Shown here: positions 33,863 through 42,752 of the stretch, in pieces
Position numbering within the stretch: position 1 is the first letter of the stretch
How the letters are laid out: each line of letters starts with the position of its first letter
Assembly (NCBI RefSeq): GCF_000151315.2
Contig: NW_011887306.1
Location: 296,828-360,827 of the forward strand
Origin: Capsaspora owczarzaki ATCC 30864
Lineage: Eukaryota > Opisthokonta > Filasterea
Direction of reading: 5' to 3'
Length of the DNA: 64,000 nucleotides
Program-made: the position numbers and the translations under genes
Notes under the pieces: model-generated
The model's database searches: none
What the model was told of the DNA's origin: nothing
What the model saw: the letters and a program-made list of their open reading frames with translations, nothing else

Positions 33863-36559
33863 TCAATCCATTAGATGGAACACAATACTTGGCTGCCCGA
33901 GGAGCTCGATATCACCCTTGAAGACAACCCAGCGCACGCCAGAGAAGGCACGGGCCATGTTGCGAATGGCACCGGCTTGGGTGTTGCTCAATTGACCCGC
34001 TGTGAGGCCGCGGTTGGCCTCAACCGCCTCGAGCATCGGGAGCGCCGCGTCCAGCAGATCAATTTCGGGATTGAGACATCTGCCAATGCCCTCCAAAACC
34101 ATGATGCAGACGGCGAGCGAGACAAAGTTGCTCTCAAGCTTGACGCCATACATGCAGACCAGCGAGAACATTTCAGAAAGGATGTCTGCAATGCGCACTT
34201 TGCCGAGCGCAAGGGTCTGCACGCGCACGCGTGTTACGAGATTGTCGACAGAGCTGATAAACCCCTCACGATCGAGGTTTTCAGACTGGCCCCGCGCACG
34301 ATCCACCATGAGCTCGCCGACCGCCCGACCCTGGCCTCGAGCAACCGCCGTGAAGAGGTCGATAAAGTTGACACGGTCGACGGGGCTCAGTTCGGTGACG
34401 ATGCCTGCGTCAATGAGCAGCATCTGAACGTCCTTGGGTTTGGTTGGCTTGCCGTTGGGATAGGTCTCCTGGTACGGCTGGTAGGCGTGCTTTGCACCTG
34501 GGCGCAGGGAAAACGTAAAGCAGAGCGGGTCGTCGTCGTTGAGCACGCCAATGGGATTCTCCTCTTCGATAATCTCTGCCGTCTCTGCGTACTGGGTGGC
34601 AGACTGTACATTCACGTGAAGATGCTGCGGGACAGTGTCCAACGTATCGTCGTTGAAGGGGACGTTGTGGAGCGACCGGCTGCTCGCCAGTGCCTCGGGG
34701 GAGAGCTGGGACGCCGGGAATTGCATCTGTGCCAGCATGTTGCCAGGATGCAAATCGCCGTGGATGAAATTGTCCAAAATCATCATCTTGAGGAAGGCGC
34801 GCAGACCAAGCTCGCCGAGGTGGAGGTTGGCGGGATGGTCGTTGGCTCGAATGAAGCGATTGAGCGAGACGCCCGGCTCGTACGACTCGACCAGCATTCG
34901 CTCAGACGTCCACTCGGGAAAAACGGTGGGGAAGCGAATGCCGCGATAGTTGGCAAAGTTGCGGTTGAACTTGATCAGATTGGCGCCCTCGATGCGCAGG
35001 TCGAGCTGCCGGAGCATGAGCGACGAGAATTGCTCGACGCTTTCGACCAACGACATCCAGCGGAGTGGCGGGACGAGCGTTTCCATGGTCACCGCACAAG
35101 CGTATAGAATCAGCATGTCGCGCTCAATCTTTCGTTGGATGCCGGGGTGCAGCACCTTGAGCGCAACCACCGATCCGTCAGCCTTGAGGATGGCGCGATG
35201 CACCTGGGCCACGCAGCCAGAGCCGACGGGCTGGGGATCAATGTACGAGAAGGCATCTTCGACGGTTGCGTTGCGCTCGGCGAGCGCGGAGCGAATCACT
35301 TCTGCAGTTCGGGCAAAGCTGTGGGGTTGCGATCGGCCGTGCAGGCGCGACAACTGGGCGCACATGTCGGCCGGGAAGAGATCGCGACGCGAGCTTGCCC
35401 ACTGGGCCAGCTTGATGAAAGTGGGTCCACACGACTCGATGGTGTGCACAAGCAGCGTCCACCACCACTGTTGCCACCCTGCGACATAGTACCTCGACGG
35501 CAGGAAGACGAGCGGAGCCAGAAAAACGACTGGCGCAAACCGGAAGGCAAGCTCAAAGATGCGCAGCGGAATGAGGATGCACTCGAGCAGGGTATCGTAC
35601 AGTTTGCCAAAGAAGGTGCGCGGCTTTCTGGCGTGGCCGATCAATTCTGGCAGCGTGAGCTCTTGCGAGCCGATCGGCACGTCCTCCTGGTCGGCAAACG
35701 TCTGCTGCTCCTGGAGCCTGAGTTGGTCGAGCTTGGCTTCCCGGCGTGCACTGAGCAAGAGCGCGGCTGCGCTTGCCGCCGCAAACACGAGCAGTACGAG
35801 GTCCTTCCAGTCCTTTGAGGTGGTGCGATTCGAGGAGGACGACGTTGAAGCCGAGCTTTTGTTCGGGTTTGAGGATGACGAGCTTGATGCCACGGTACTA
35901 ATAGTAGTGTATGTTGAGAATGACCGGGTTGTCCTTGGTGTTGGTGTTGCTTGAGCATTGCATGTTGAGCTTGAGATCGGGTTGGTACATGAAGTAGAGA
36001 ATGACCGGACTGAGCCTGTAGTCAAACTTGATGCCAGTCGAGTCTTGTTTGTCCATTGCAGTAATTCTAGTCCTACGAGTTCTTGTCCTACGAGTTCTTG
36101 TCCTGGTAGTGATGATGATGGTGGTGGTGGTTCGCCACAGCTTGAGATTGAAGCGGCCGACGAGTGCAACTTTGCAGCATTGAGGACGACGACGCCGTTG
36201 CGAGGACTGCACGTCGACTGAAGCAACGGCGATGACGATGACGATGATGAGGACGATGATGGCTTGCGTTGGAGTGAAGCAGTTGAGGACGAGGACGACC
36301 GAGCGAAGGCCACGCAGAGTGATCGCCAAGACGAAGCCAGCGTAGCAGTAGCAGTAGCAGTAGCAGTCGTAGTCGCAGCAGGCAATCCAGACCACGATGA
36401 AGCGTTATTGGGATGATGATAGTGATGATAGTGACGCATTGAGACTGCTGCATTGGCGATGGACGAGGACGACGAGGACGAGGACGCCGGGATGCTCAAT
36501 GCTGCTGATCTGCCCAGCACGCGCACGCCGCCACTCATCACTCGGCACAGGGAGGCCAT
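33863..36559 (-). CDS. ADCK2: ADCK2-like ABC1/UbiB atypical kinase, mitochondrial
   Basis: Member of the UbiB/ABC1 family linked to coenzyme Q biology in mitochondria. Single exon, 898 residues from ATG 36559. An upstream in-frame TTG is disregarded. The first 300 residues are Ser/His/Ala-rich with basic residues and low complexity, followed by a likely membrane segment (LVLLVFAAASAAALLLSAR). The kinase-like region carries FIKLAQWASSRRDLFP (the KxGQ motif with Ala for Gly, as an ADCK2-type WAS sequence), GSGCVAQVHRA (Ala-rich loop), VALKVLHPG (ATP-site Lys), FIHGDLHPGNML (catalytic Asp) and LLIDAGIV (metal Asp). This combination is closer to ADCK2 than to ADCK3/COQ8. Human ADCK2 is 626 residues; the excess is the N-terminal low-complexity region. 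Confidence 0.9.
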   Translation of the reverse strand: MASLCRVMSGGVRVLGRSAALSIPASSSSSSSSIANAAVSMRHYHHYHHPNNASSWSGLPAATTTATATATATLASSWRSLCVAFARSSSSSTASLQRKPSSSSSSSSSSPLLQSTCSPRNGVVVLNAAKLHSSAASISSCGEPPPPSSSLPGQELVGQELVGLELLQWTNKTRLASSLTTGSVRSFSTSCTNPISSSTCNAQATPTPRTTRSFSTYTTISTVASSSSSSNPNKSSASTSSSSNRTTSKDWKDLVLLVFAAASAAALLLSARREAKLDQLRLQEQQTFADQEDVPIGSQELTLPELIGHARKPRTFFGKLYDTLLECILIPLRIFELAFRFAPVVFLAPLVFLPSRYYVAGWQQWWWTLLVHTIESCGPTFIKLAQWASSRRDLFPADMCAQLSRLHGRSQPHSFARTAEVIRSALAERNATVEDAFSYIDPQPVGSGCVAQVHRAILKADGSVVALKVLHPGIQRKIERDMLILYACAVTMETLVPPLRWMSLVESVEQFSSLMLRQLDLRIEGANLIKFNRNFANYRGIRFPTVFPEWTSERMLVESYEPGVSLNRFIRANDHPANLHLGELGLRAFLKMMILDNFIHGDLHPGNMLAQMQFPASQLSPEALASSRSLHNVPFNDDTLDTVPQHLHVNVQSATQYAETAEIIEEENPIGVLNDDDPLCFTFSLRPGAKHAYQPYQETYPNGKPTKPKDVQMLLIDAGIVTELSPVDRVNFIDLFTAVARGQGRAVGELMVDRARGQSENLDREGFISSVDNLVTRVRVQTLALGKVRIADILSEMFSLVCMYGVKLESNFVSLAVCIMVLEGIGRCLNPEIDLLDAALPMLEAVEANRGLTAGQLSNTQAGAIRNMARAFSGVRWVVFKGDIELLGQPSIVFHLMD

Positions 36560-36960
36560 TGTTTGTTGGAGCCCAATGAATGAATTGAATGAATTGAACG
36601 AATGAATTGAATGAATTGGGGGACGATAGAGGTTTTGAGCCTGAAACAACAAAAGGACTGGACTGAATGACTGAGATGCAACAGAACAAAGGTCTGAACA
36701 ATAAAGTTGGAGAAGTCAAATATACAGACAAAAACATAATGAGGTGGAAATGAAATGGGTCGGGCAGGGGTGGGGGGTGGGGGAGGGCAAAAGGAAGGAA
36801 AAAATCAGAGGCAACGCTGCTGAGATGCTCAGAATTGGAAGCAAGACAAGCAGGAAATGTCTCGAATGATACATCACAAGCGAACAATGCAATGGTTGAT
36901 CTACACGACTACAAGAACCGAACTAACCATGAATGCTCAAATCAGTCGTATTTCATAACA
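36560..36960. promoter_or_regulatory. Divergent intergenic region, ADCK2 / LSM4
   Basis: 401 bp between divergent ATGs, including the GAATGAATT-type short repeats at 36577-36618. Both promoters must lie here. Confidence 0.5.
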
Positions 36961-37121
36961 ATGGTGAGTGAACGTTCACCAATCCTATGAAATTGAAACC
37001 CGGCTTAAACGCTTTGTTTCCCCCATACCACTTTCTAACTAAATCGACCTTTTTTTGGTACCCTCTTCTTCATTCACAGCTGCCCTTGTCGCTGCTCAAG
37101 ACAGCCCAGGCGCACCCGATG
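36961..37121 (+). CDS. LSM4: U6 snRNA-associated LSM4, first two exons only
   Basis: Exon 1 coding part is just the ATG at 36961-36963, followed directly by the donor GTGAGT. Exon 2 (37080-37121) encodes LPLSLLKTAQAHPM, which together with the initiator Met matches the LSM4 N-terminus (MLPLSLLKTAQ.HPM). The exon ends in phase 0 at GTAATC, where the family continues with VELKNGE. No further LSM4 exon is seen in 37122-37632, where the assembly gap begins, so the rest of the Sm fold is probably in the gap or lost. LSM4 is part of the Lsm1-7 and Lsm2-8 rings used in mRNA decapping and splicing. Confidence 0.8.
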
Positions 37122-37632
37122 GTAATCACAGCTCATTGACCCCCCCCCCCGTTCTACTCTCTGATAAAGCCAACCTGTGTTCCCCCCCGCTCGAGGCTGC
37201 CTTGCTTGTCTGTCTCTATGGCGCTCCATTGGAGATCTCGTTCTTTTGAGCCATTCCCGCCCCTTCCCCCTTCGTCGCTCAACCCTGGAGCCAAGTCACG
37301 AGTGGCTTGGAGTTGACGTCAACAGCGTGCTTGTTCATTCGCGAGAGACGCGGACGCGGACGCGCCAAAAACGCTCCAAAAAGCAGGAGTGGACTTTGCA
37401 TTGGGCTTCGTTGCGCCGTCGTCGTTTTGTAGCCAGCGGTCGGGGCTGCGTCAGTCACTCAAGCGGCATTTCGTGCAGATGTGGGGTTGGGGCGTGGCGT
37501 GAGTGTGCGGCGTTGGTGACCTGAGAGAGTGGGCGCCGGAGTCCAACCGAATGAGCGAACGAGCGATGACCTGTGGTTTGGCCTTGACGAGAAAGCGACA
37601 TTGCAGAATCAACCAGTGCAGTATGCACATTG
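37122..37632 (+). other. Sequence after LSM4 exon 2, no gene recognised
   Basis: About 510 bp up to the gap. Presumably LSM4 intron 2, but far longer than neighbouring introns, and it could instead be unrelated sequence. Short open frames show no domain. Confidence 0.4.
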
Positions 37633-38619
37633 NNNNNNNNNNNNNNNNNNNNNNNNNNNNNNNNNNNNNNNNNNNNNNNNNNNNNNNNNNNNNNNNNNNN
37701 NNNNNNNNNNNNNNNNNNNNNNNNNNNNNNNNNNNNNNNNNNNNNNNNNNNNNNNNNNNNNNNNNNNNNNNNNNNNNNNNNNNNNNNNNNNNNNNNNNNN
37801 NNNNNNNNNNNNNNNNNNNNNNNNNNNNNNNNNNNNNNNNNNNNNNNNNNNNNNNNNNNNNNNNNNNNNNNNNNNNNNNNNNNNNNNNNNNNNNNNNNNN
37901 NNNNNNNNNNNNNNNNNNNNNNNNNNNNNNNNNNNNNNNNNNNNNNNNNNNNNNNNNNNNNNNNNNNNNNNNNNNNNNNNNNNNNNNNNNNNNNNNNNNN
38001 NNNNNNNNNNNNNNNNNNNNNNNNNNNNNNNNNNNNNNNNNNNNNNNNNNNNNNNNNNNNNNNNNNNNNNNNNNNNNNNNNNNNNNNNNNNNNNNNNNNN
38101 NNNNNNNNNNNNNNNNNNNNNNNNNNNNNNNNNNNNNNNNNNNNNNNNNNNNNNNNNNNNNNNNNNNNNNNNNNNNNNNNNNNNNNNNNNNNNNNNNNNN
38201 NNNNNNNNNNNNNNNNNNNNNNNNNNNNNNNNNNNNNNNNNNNNNNNNNNNNNNNNNNNNNNNNNNNNNNNNNNNNNNNNNNNNNNNNNNNNNNNNNNNN
38301 NNNNNNNNNNNNNNNNNNNNNNNNNNNNNNNNNNNNNNNNNNNNNNNNNNNNNNNNNNNNNNNNNNNNNNNNNNNNNNNNNNNNNNNNNNNNNNNNNNNN
38401 NNNNNNNNNNNNNNNNNNNNNNNNNNNNNNNNNNNNNNNNNNNNNNNNNNNNNNNNNNNNNNNNNNNNNNNNNNNNNNNNNNNNNNNNNNNNNNNNNNNN
38501 NNNNNNNNNNNNNNNNNNNNNNNNNNNNNNNNNNNNNNNNNNNNNNNNNNNNNNNNNNNNNNNNNNNNNNNNNNNNNNNNNNNNNNNNNNNNNNNNNNNN
38601 NNNNNNNNNNNNNNNNNNN
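37633..38619. other. Assembly gap (N)
   Basis: 987 undetermined bases. It separates the LSM4 start from the Tc1/mariner element. All open frames crossing it are artefacts. Confidence 0.99.
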
Positions 38620-38714
38620 CAATCCACGCGATGTTGCGGGAAGGGTTGTACCCGAATGCATTGCGGTCACACAGAGATTTTTTACGGGTAGTGTTCGACA
38701 TAGCCAACATACTA

Positions 38715-38828
38715 TCCCGATCATTAAATTTCGACCCCCCCCTCTTTTTTTCACTTTTTCGCCCTCCCTGGGACCTGTGTTGCTTTCCGTCTCGCCCCGC
38801 GGAATGTTCATTCATGGTACGGTGTACC
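38715..38828 (+). repeat. Left terminal inverted repeat of the Tc1/mariner element
   Basis: Matches the reverse complement of 40240-40351 with a few mismatches, including C-run length differences and one change in GGTACGGTGTACC. Confidence 0.93.
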
Positions 38829-38965
38829 GAACGTCTGATGAACACCGGGAGCGGGGGTTGTGAGTCATATCAGAGCAGCAGCGAGCAAAATAAAAAATAT
38901 AAGGAAACTCAAAAAATTCACTTTTCCCGCCCAAATTTTGGTTTGGGTTCAGTCTTTTTGTGCGC

Positions 38966-40075
38966 ATGACTCGCACACGCAGTCAGTCCACGTCCCGCGT
39001 GGCTCCCAGACAGCCCCCGGTATGGCTGCGTCCAACTTCACCAAAAAGACCGCTGCCCGTGCTGGACAAGATGCCCAGGGAGGTCGTCCGCGGTCAAGTG
39101 CTCGCGTTGCGAAATGCTGGCCTCTCCTACAACAAGATCGCCACCCAGCTTCACCTCCCACGTTCTACAGTGATCAGCATCACCCAACGTTTCTCGGGAA
39201 GGGCGACGACGAGCGACAGCCCCCGCCCCGGTCGCCCCAGCAAGCTCAAGTCATTTCACCGCAACAACATTGTAGCACAGATCCTCCTCGATGAGTCCGA
39301 CACCGCACCCGAAGTGGCCGCCACTATGCGCACATTGTCCAAAGTTCGTGTCTCTCCATGCACGATAAGAAGGGTGCTGCATGGTGCAGGACTTGTCAAC
39401 GGAGCGAAGGTCAAAAAAGCCCTCTTGAAAGAGACACACAAAGAGCGACGCTTGGCCTTTGCACTCGCTCATCAGCATTGGACCGTCGATGACTGGCTGA
39501 GGGTCGTCTTCTCTGACGAGACTGCTCTCTATCTCTGCAAGAACAACAACTGTGGACCGGTTGGCGAAACGTTGACCGATCGATGCGTGCAGGGCACGGT
39601 CAAGTTCGGCGGTGGCCATATCAATGTTTGGGGCGCCATCTCTCGTTTCGGAATTTCGCTTTTCTGCGAGGTCGGCGACGTCATGAACGGCGACACCTAC
39701 CTCTCAGTTTTGGAGAGCGAGTTGCTAGCAAGCATTCGCGTGTGGAACAACAAAAACGAGATGATTTTCATGCATGACAATGCCCCTTGTCACAAAAGAA
39801 AAGATGTGGCGAAGTGGTTCGAAACCAATCAGATCACCGTCCTGGACTGGCCTGCGAACTCTCCCGACCTCAACCCCATCGAAAATGCGTGGAACATGGT
39901 CAAGAACAAGATCTACCAGGAGAGGGAGATCAAGAGCAAGGCCGCGTTGTGGGAACGCTTCCAAGCGGTCTACGAAGAAGTGCTCACGCCAGAGGTCTGC
40001 CGCGATCTCATTTCATCGATGCCGCGCCGCATTCAAGCTGTGATAGATGCCAATGGTGGTTATACCAAGTACTGA
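38966..40075 (+). CDS. Tc1/mariner transposase (DD34E)
   Basis: Cut-and-paste transposase of 369 residues from ATG 38966. The N-terminal half has a helix-turn-helix region (RNAGLSYNKIATQLHLPRST) and a second one (VSPCTIRRVLHGAGL). The catalytic triad is visible: first Asp in VVFSDETALYL, second Asp in FMHDNAPCHK, Glu in SPDLNPIENAWNMVK. I count 34 residues between the second Asp and the Glu, the Tc1-type spacing. No frameshift or stop is seen, so it may be active. Confidence 0.96.
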   Translation: MTRTRSQSTSRVAPRQPPVWLRPTSPKRPLPVLDKMPREVVRGQVLALRNAGLSYNKIATQLHLPRSTVISITQRFSGRATTSDSPRPGRPSKLKSFHRNNIVAQILLDESDTAPEVAATMRTLSKVRVSPCTIRRVLHGAGLVNGAKVKKALLKETHKERRLAFALAHQHWTVDDWLRVVFSDETALYLCKNNNCGPVGETLTDRCVQGTVKFGGGHINVWGAISRFGISLFCEVGDVMNGDTYLSVLESELLASIRVWNNKNEMIFMHDNAPCHKRKDVAKWFETNQITVLDWPANSPDLNPIENAWNMVKNKIYQEREIKSKAALWERFQAVYEEVLTPEVCRDLISSMPRRIQAVIDANGGYTKY

Positions 40076-40239
40076 AGTGGAGCGAAGGCGCTGCGACACG
40101 TTGTTTGTGTGCCATGTAATGCTTTGTGAAAATTGGGCAAAAAAGCCGCTCTTTTTCTGTTTTTTTGAGTTTTCATTTTTGTCTGTTCTCGCTTCGAATC
40201 TTAACTCCCAGCCCGCTGCTTCACTTCTAAAATGTGTCT

Positions 40240-40351
40240 GGTACACTGTACCATGAATGAACATTCCGCGGGCGAGACGGAAAGCAACACAGGTCCCAGG
40301 GAGGGCGAAAAAGTGAAAAAAAGAGGGGGGGTCGAAATTTAATGATCGGGA
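40240..40351 (-). repeat. Right terminal inverted repeat of the Tc1/mariner element
   Basis: Inverted partner of 38715-38828, ending at the TA duplication at 40352-40353. Confidence 0.93.
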
Positions 40352-42307
40352 TAGTAGAGCGATTCCAGCACCACCTCGGCTTGAGATATGGAGGGTTGAA
40401 CTTGAACTCCCCACCCCTCGCGCATTTGTCGAAGGATGGTCGCTGGCAGGACCATCACAACCTGAATGTCGTAACCGATGACAGCTGGTTTCACAGTACG
40501 CTTGTACCGAACAGCACCTTGCTCATCTCGGACAATCAAATCGACAACGGGATTAGTTGTGGCATCGAAACAGCCCGGCCAGTTACGAACCACTTGAATT
40601 GCTTTCACGCGGATCGAACTTCCGTTGCTGCCCCGAGGCACTGTAACATGCAGATCCTGCAAATGCGGCAACACCTGTTCTCGTTTGATGCCCTGCACGC
40701 CTTGCCAGTACTGCGCCTCGTTCATAATGAGTTCAGCAATCTCGGCTGGTAGTGCTGGTAGCGCTGCTGATTGATCCTCCAGCTCTTGTCTGCTGGTCAG
40801 CAAGCAAAGTACTGTCTGAACATCGTCGGCGGTTGCTAATCGTGGATGTATGGAGAATGCAAGAGGGTGAAACTGGTTGCTGAGGCTGTGCAACGAACAA
40901 TTACAGTAAGTGGGCAGTCAGCACTACCATTCATGGTTCGAGGAACATTGGCAGAGGGGGGGGGAGATGGCGCTCTCATGTTCAAGTTCCAAAATGGACA
41001 CCTACGTAGGATATGCCGACCCGGTGACTGAAAGAAATGCCCTGTCGATCATTTGAATACCAGCAATGCCCATGCAATTAAAAAGTAGGCTGTTGTCCCA
41101 ATGGGGTGAGCAGGATGCACAAGCTAGCAAGATCTGGACCCGAAGTTCTGGACCCGAAGTTCTGGACCCTGGCTCAATGTCCGAGACGAGCAAAACGCAC
41201 AGCAACTTACTCGAGGTGTCTCAATGTGATATTTTGGGTGATCGCTCGAGCAAACGCAATTGCTCCAGCATCGCCAATCCGATTCATGTCCAAACTGTTA
41301 ACGCCCTAGCTCAGTGAATACTCTGAATGCTCCTCTGCTGGATGACCCACTCGTGGATGCTTCAGCAACAGTGGGATGCCTTACACGAGCGTAATCACAT
41401 TTGTGTTCACTTCGAGCGCCCGAGCCAACGCCTTCGCTCCAGCATTGCCAATCCAGTTCCGCTCAAAACTGCCCGTCTCATCCGTCAGTGAGCGCTCTGA
41501 ACGCCCTCTGCTGCAACCACCCACATCACATGCATCCGTCCAAGCGAGCTGCTTTACTTGAGCTCGGTCAGCGTCTTGTTCCCCTTGAGTGGCTCAGCAA
41601 TTGCCTTCGCTCCGGCATCGCCTATCTGATTGTTGTGCAGACTGTTCATCCCCTCCATCGGTGAGTACTGAATGCTATCTGGCTGAGTCACCCACTCACA
41701 AGCATCAGTCAAAGTGAGATGCTTTACTCAAGATAAGTCACCGTCGTGTTCACTTTGAGTGCTTCGGCGATCGCCTGCGCTCCAGCATCGCCAATCTGAT
41801 TGCTACTCAGACTGTCCCCCCCCCCAGTGAGCTTGCGATGCTCTCTACTAGATCACGCACTCCAATGCATCATTCAAAGTGAGATGCCTTACTCGAGATA
41901 TTCCAGCGTCTTGTTCACCTTGAGTGCCTCGGCAATTGCCTTCGCACCCACTTCGCCAATCAGATTCCGGTGCAGACTGTCATTCCCCTCCATCGGTGAG
42001 TTGAAACCGTCAACTCACATGCATCAGTCAAAGTGAGATCTCTCACCTGAGCCGGATCAGCGTCGTGCCCACTTTGAGTGCCTCAGCAATCGCCTGCGCT
42101 CCAGCATCGCCAACCCTACAACCAGCCAGGCTGTCCACGTCCCAATCTCTCAATGAGCACTCCAAGCAGCCCACTGCTAAAGTCGCCCACTCACATGCAT
42201 CTGCTCAAAGTGAGATGCCTTACGCGAGATCAGCCATCGTCTTGCTCACCTTGAGCGCTTCAGCAATCACTTGCGCTTCAGCAGCGCCAATCTGATCGTC
42301 CATCGCA
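40339..42307 (-). CDS. Leucine-rich-repeat protein with a conserved C-terminal domain, stop codon altered by transposon
   Basis: LRR gene of the ribonuclease-inhibitor type. Eight exons of exactly 84 nt each encode one 28-residue repeat: 42307-42224, 42130-42047, 41976-41893, 41811-41728, 41641-41558, 41468-41385, 41294-41211, 41089-41006. All are phase 2 in and out. The consensus is L..NQIGDAGAKAIAEALKVN.T with drift in the first and last repeats. The last exon starts at 40885 and encodes about 180 residues including LPAEIAELIMNEAQYWQG, a C-terminal domain I do not recognise. Without the Tc1/mariner element the reading frame would end ...LESLY-TAG; the insertion breaks that TAG, and the frame now runs into the transposon for four residues (YPDH) to a TAA at 40339. 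The 5' exon with the start codon was not found upstream of 42307, so the gene is incomplete at its 5' end. Confidence 0.75.
41006..42307 (-). repeat. Tandem array of LRR exon-intron units, about 170 bp each
   Basis: Exon starts are spaced 154-205 bp, mostly 165-177. Introns are also alike: several contain CACTCACATGCATC-type sequence followed by TCAAAGTGAGATG next to the donor. The whole exon-plus-intron unit has been duplicated in tandem. Confidence 0.85.
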
Positions 42308-42752
42308 CTGTCCCACATCCCCCCTCCCATTTTCGTCAACACATGCAGTCCGACTCGAACTGTCATCACACAGTTCCAGTACACACACGGCTTGGTTCTT
42401 CACCTGCAGAAGCGACCCTGGTCCCTGACTTTGAGATACAACTGGCGCTGTTGTGCAGTCATCACAAACGACAGCATTGCAGCTGGAAAAGGCTCCCCTT
42501 TGAAAAATGGACTGCCTTTTCACCATCATCGTTCATAGTCAAGTTCATAGTTCATGATGATGATGATGATGATGATGAGACCTGAACATCATTCAAATCC
42601 TTGTTTGACGAAAGGGATAGTGAATAAGATACAGGAAAGAACCAAAAACAAAAAAAGCTCAGTCTCCCTCCCTTTCAAGTTTGGTTTCGTTTTTCTCAGT
42701 TTTCTTCTCAGTTCTCAGACAGTCCCGTTCTCAGCAAATTCATTCCAAACAA
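42308..42752. other. Intergenic region, LRR gene / ABHD18
   Basis: About 445 bp. A (GAT)n run lies near 42554-42576. The missing 5' exon of the LRR gene may be here: an ATG at 42529 opens a frame with a possible donor at 42404|42403, but its phase 0 does not fit the phase 2 of the first repeat exon. Confidence 0.4.

Larger units (their letters stand above)
38715..40351 (+). mobile_element. Tc1/mariner DNA transposon, complete
   Basis: A 1,637 bp element flanked by TA at 38713-38714 and 40352-40353, the target duplication of this superfamily. Its terminal inverted repeats, about 112-114 bp, start TCCCGATCATTAAATTTCGA at both ends and differ by only a few bases. It encodes one uninterrupted transposase. 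Intact ORF, near-identical ends and a clean TA duplication indicate recent insertion. It sits in the stop codon of the LRR gene on the minus strand. Confidence 0.96.

Noticed and set aside
37451-38969. Several long open frames on both strands
   Set aside because: They exist only because they cross the run of N bases.
42404-42529. Candidate first exon for the minus-strand LRR gene
   Set aside because: ATG and a GT donor are present, but the exon ends in phase 0 while the repeat exons require phase 2.
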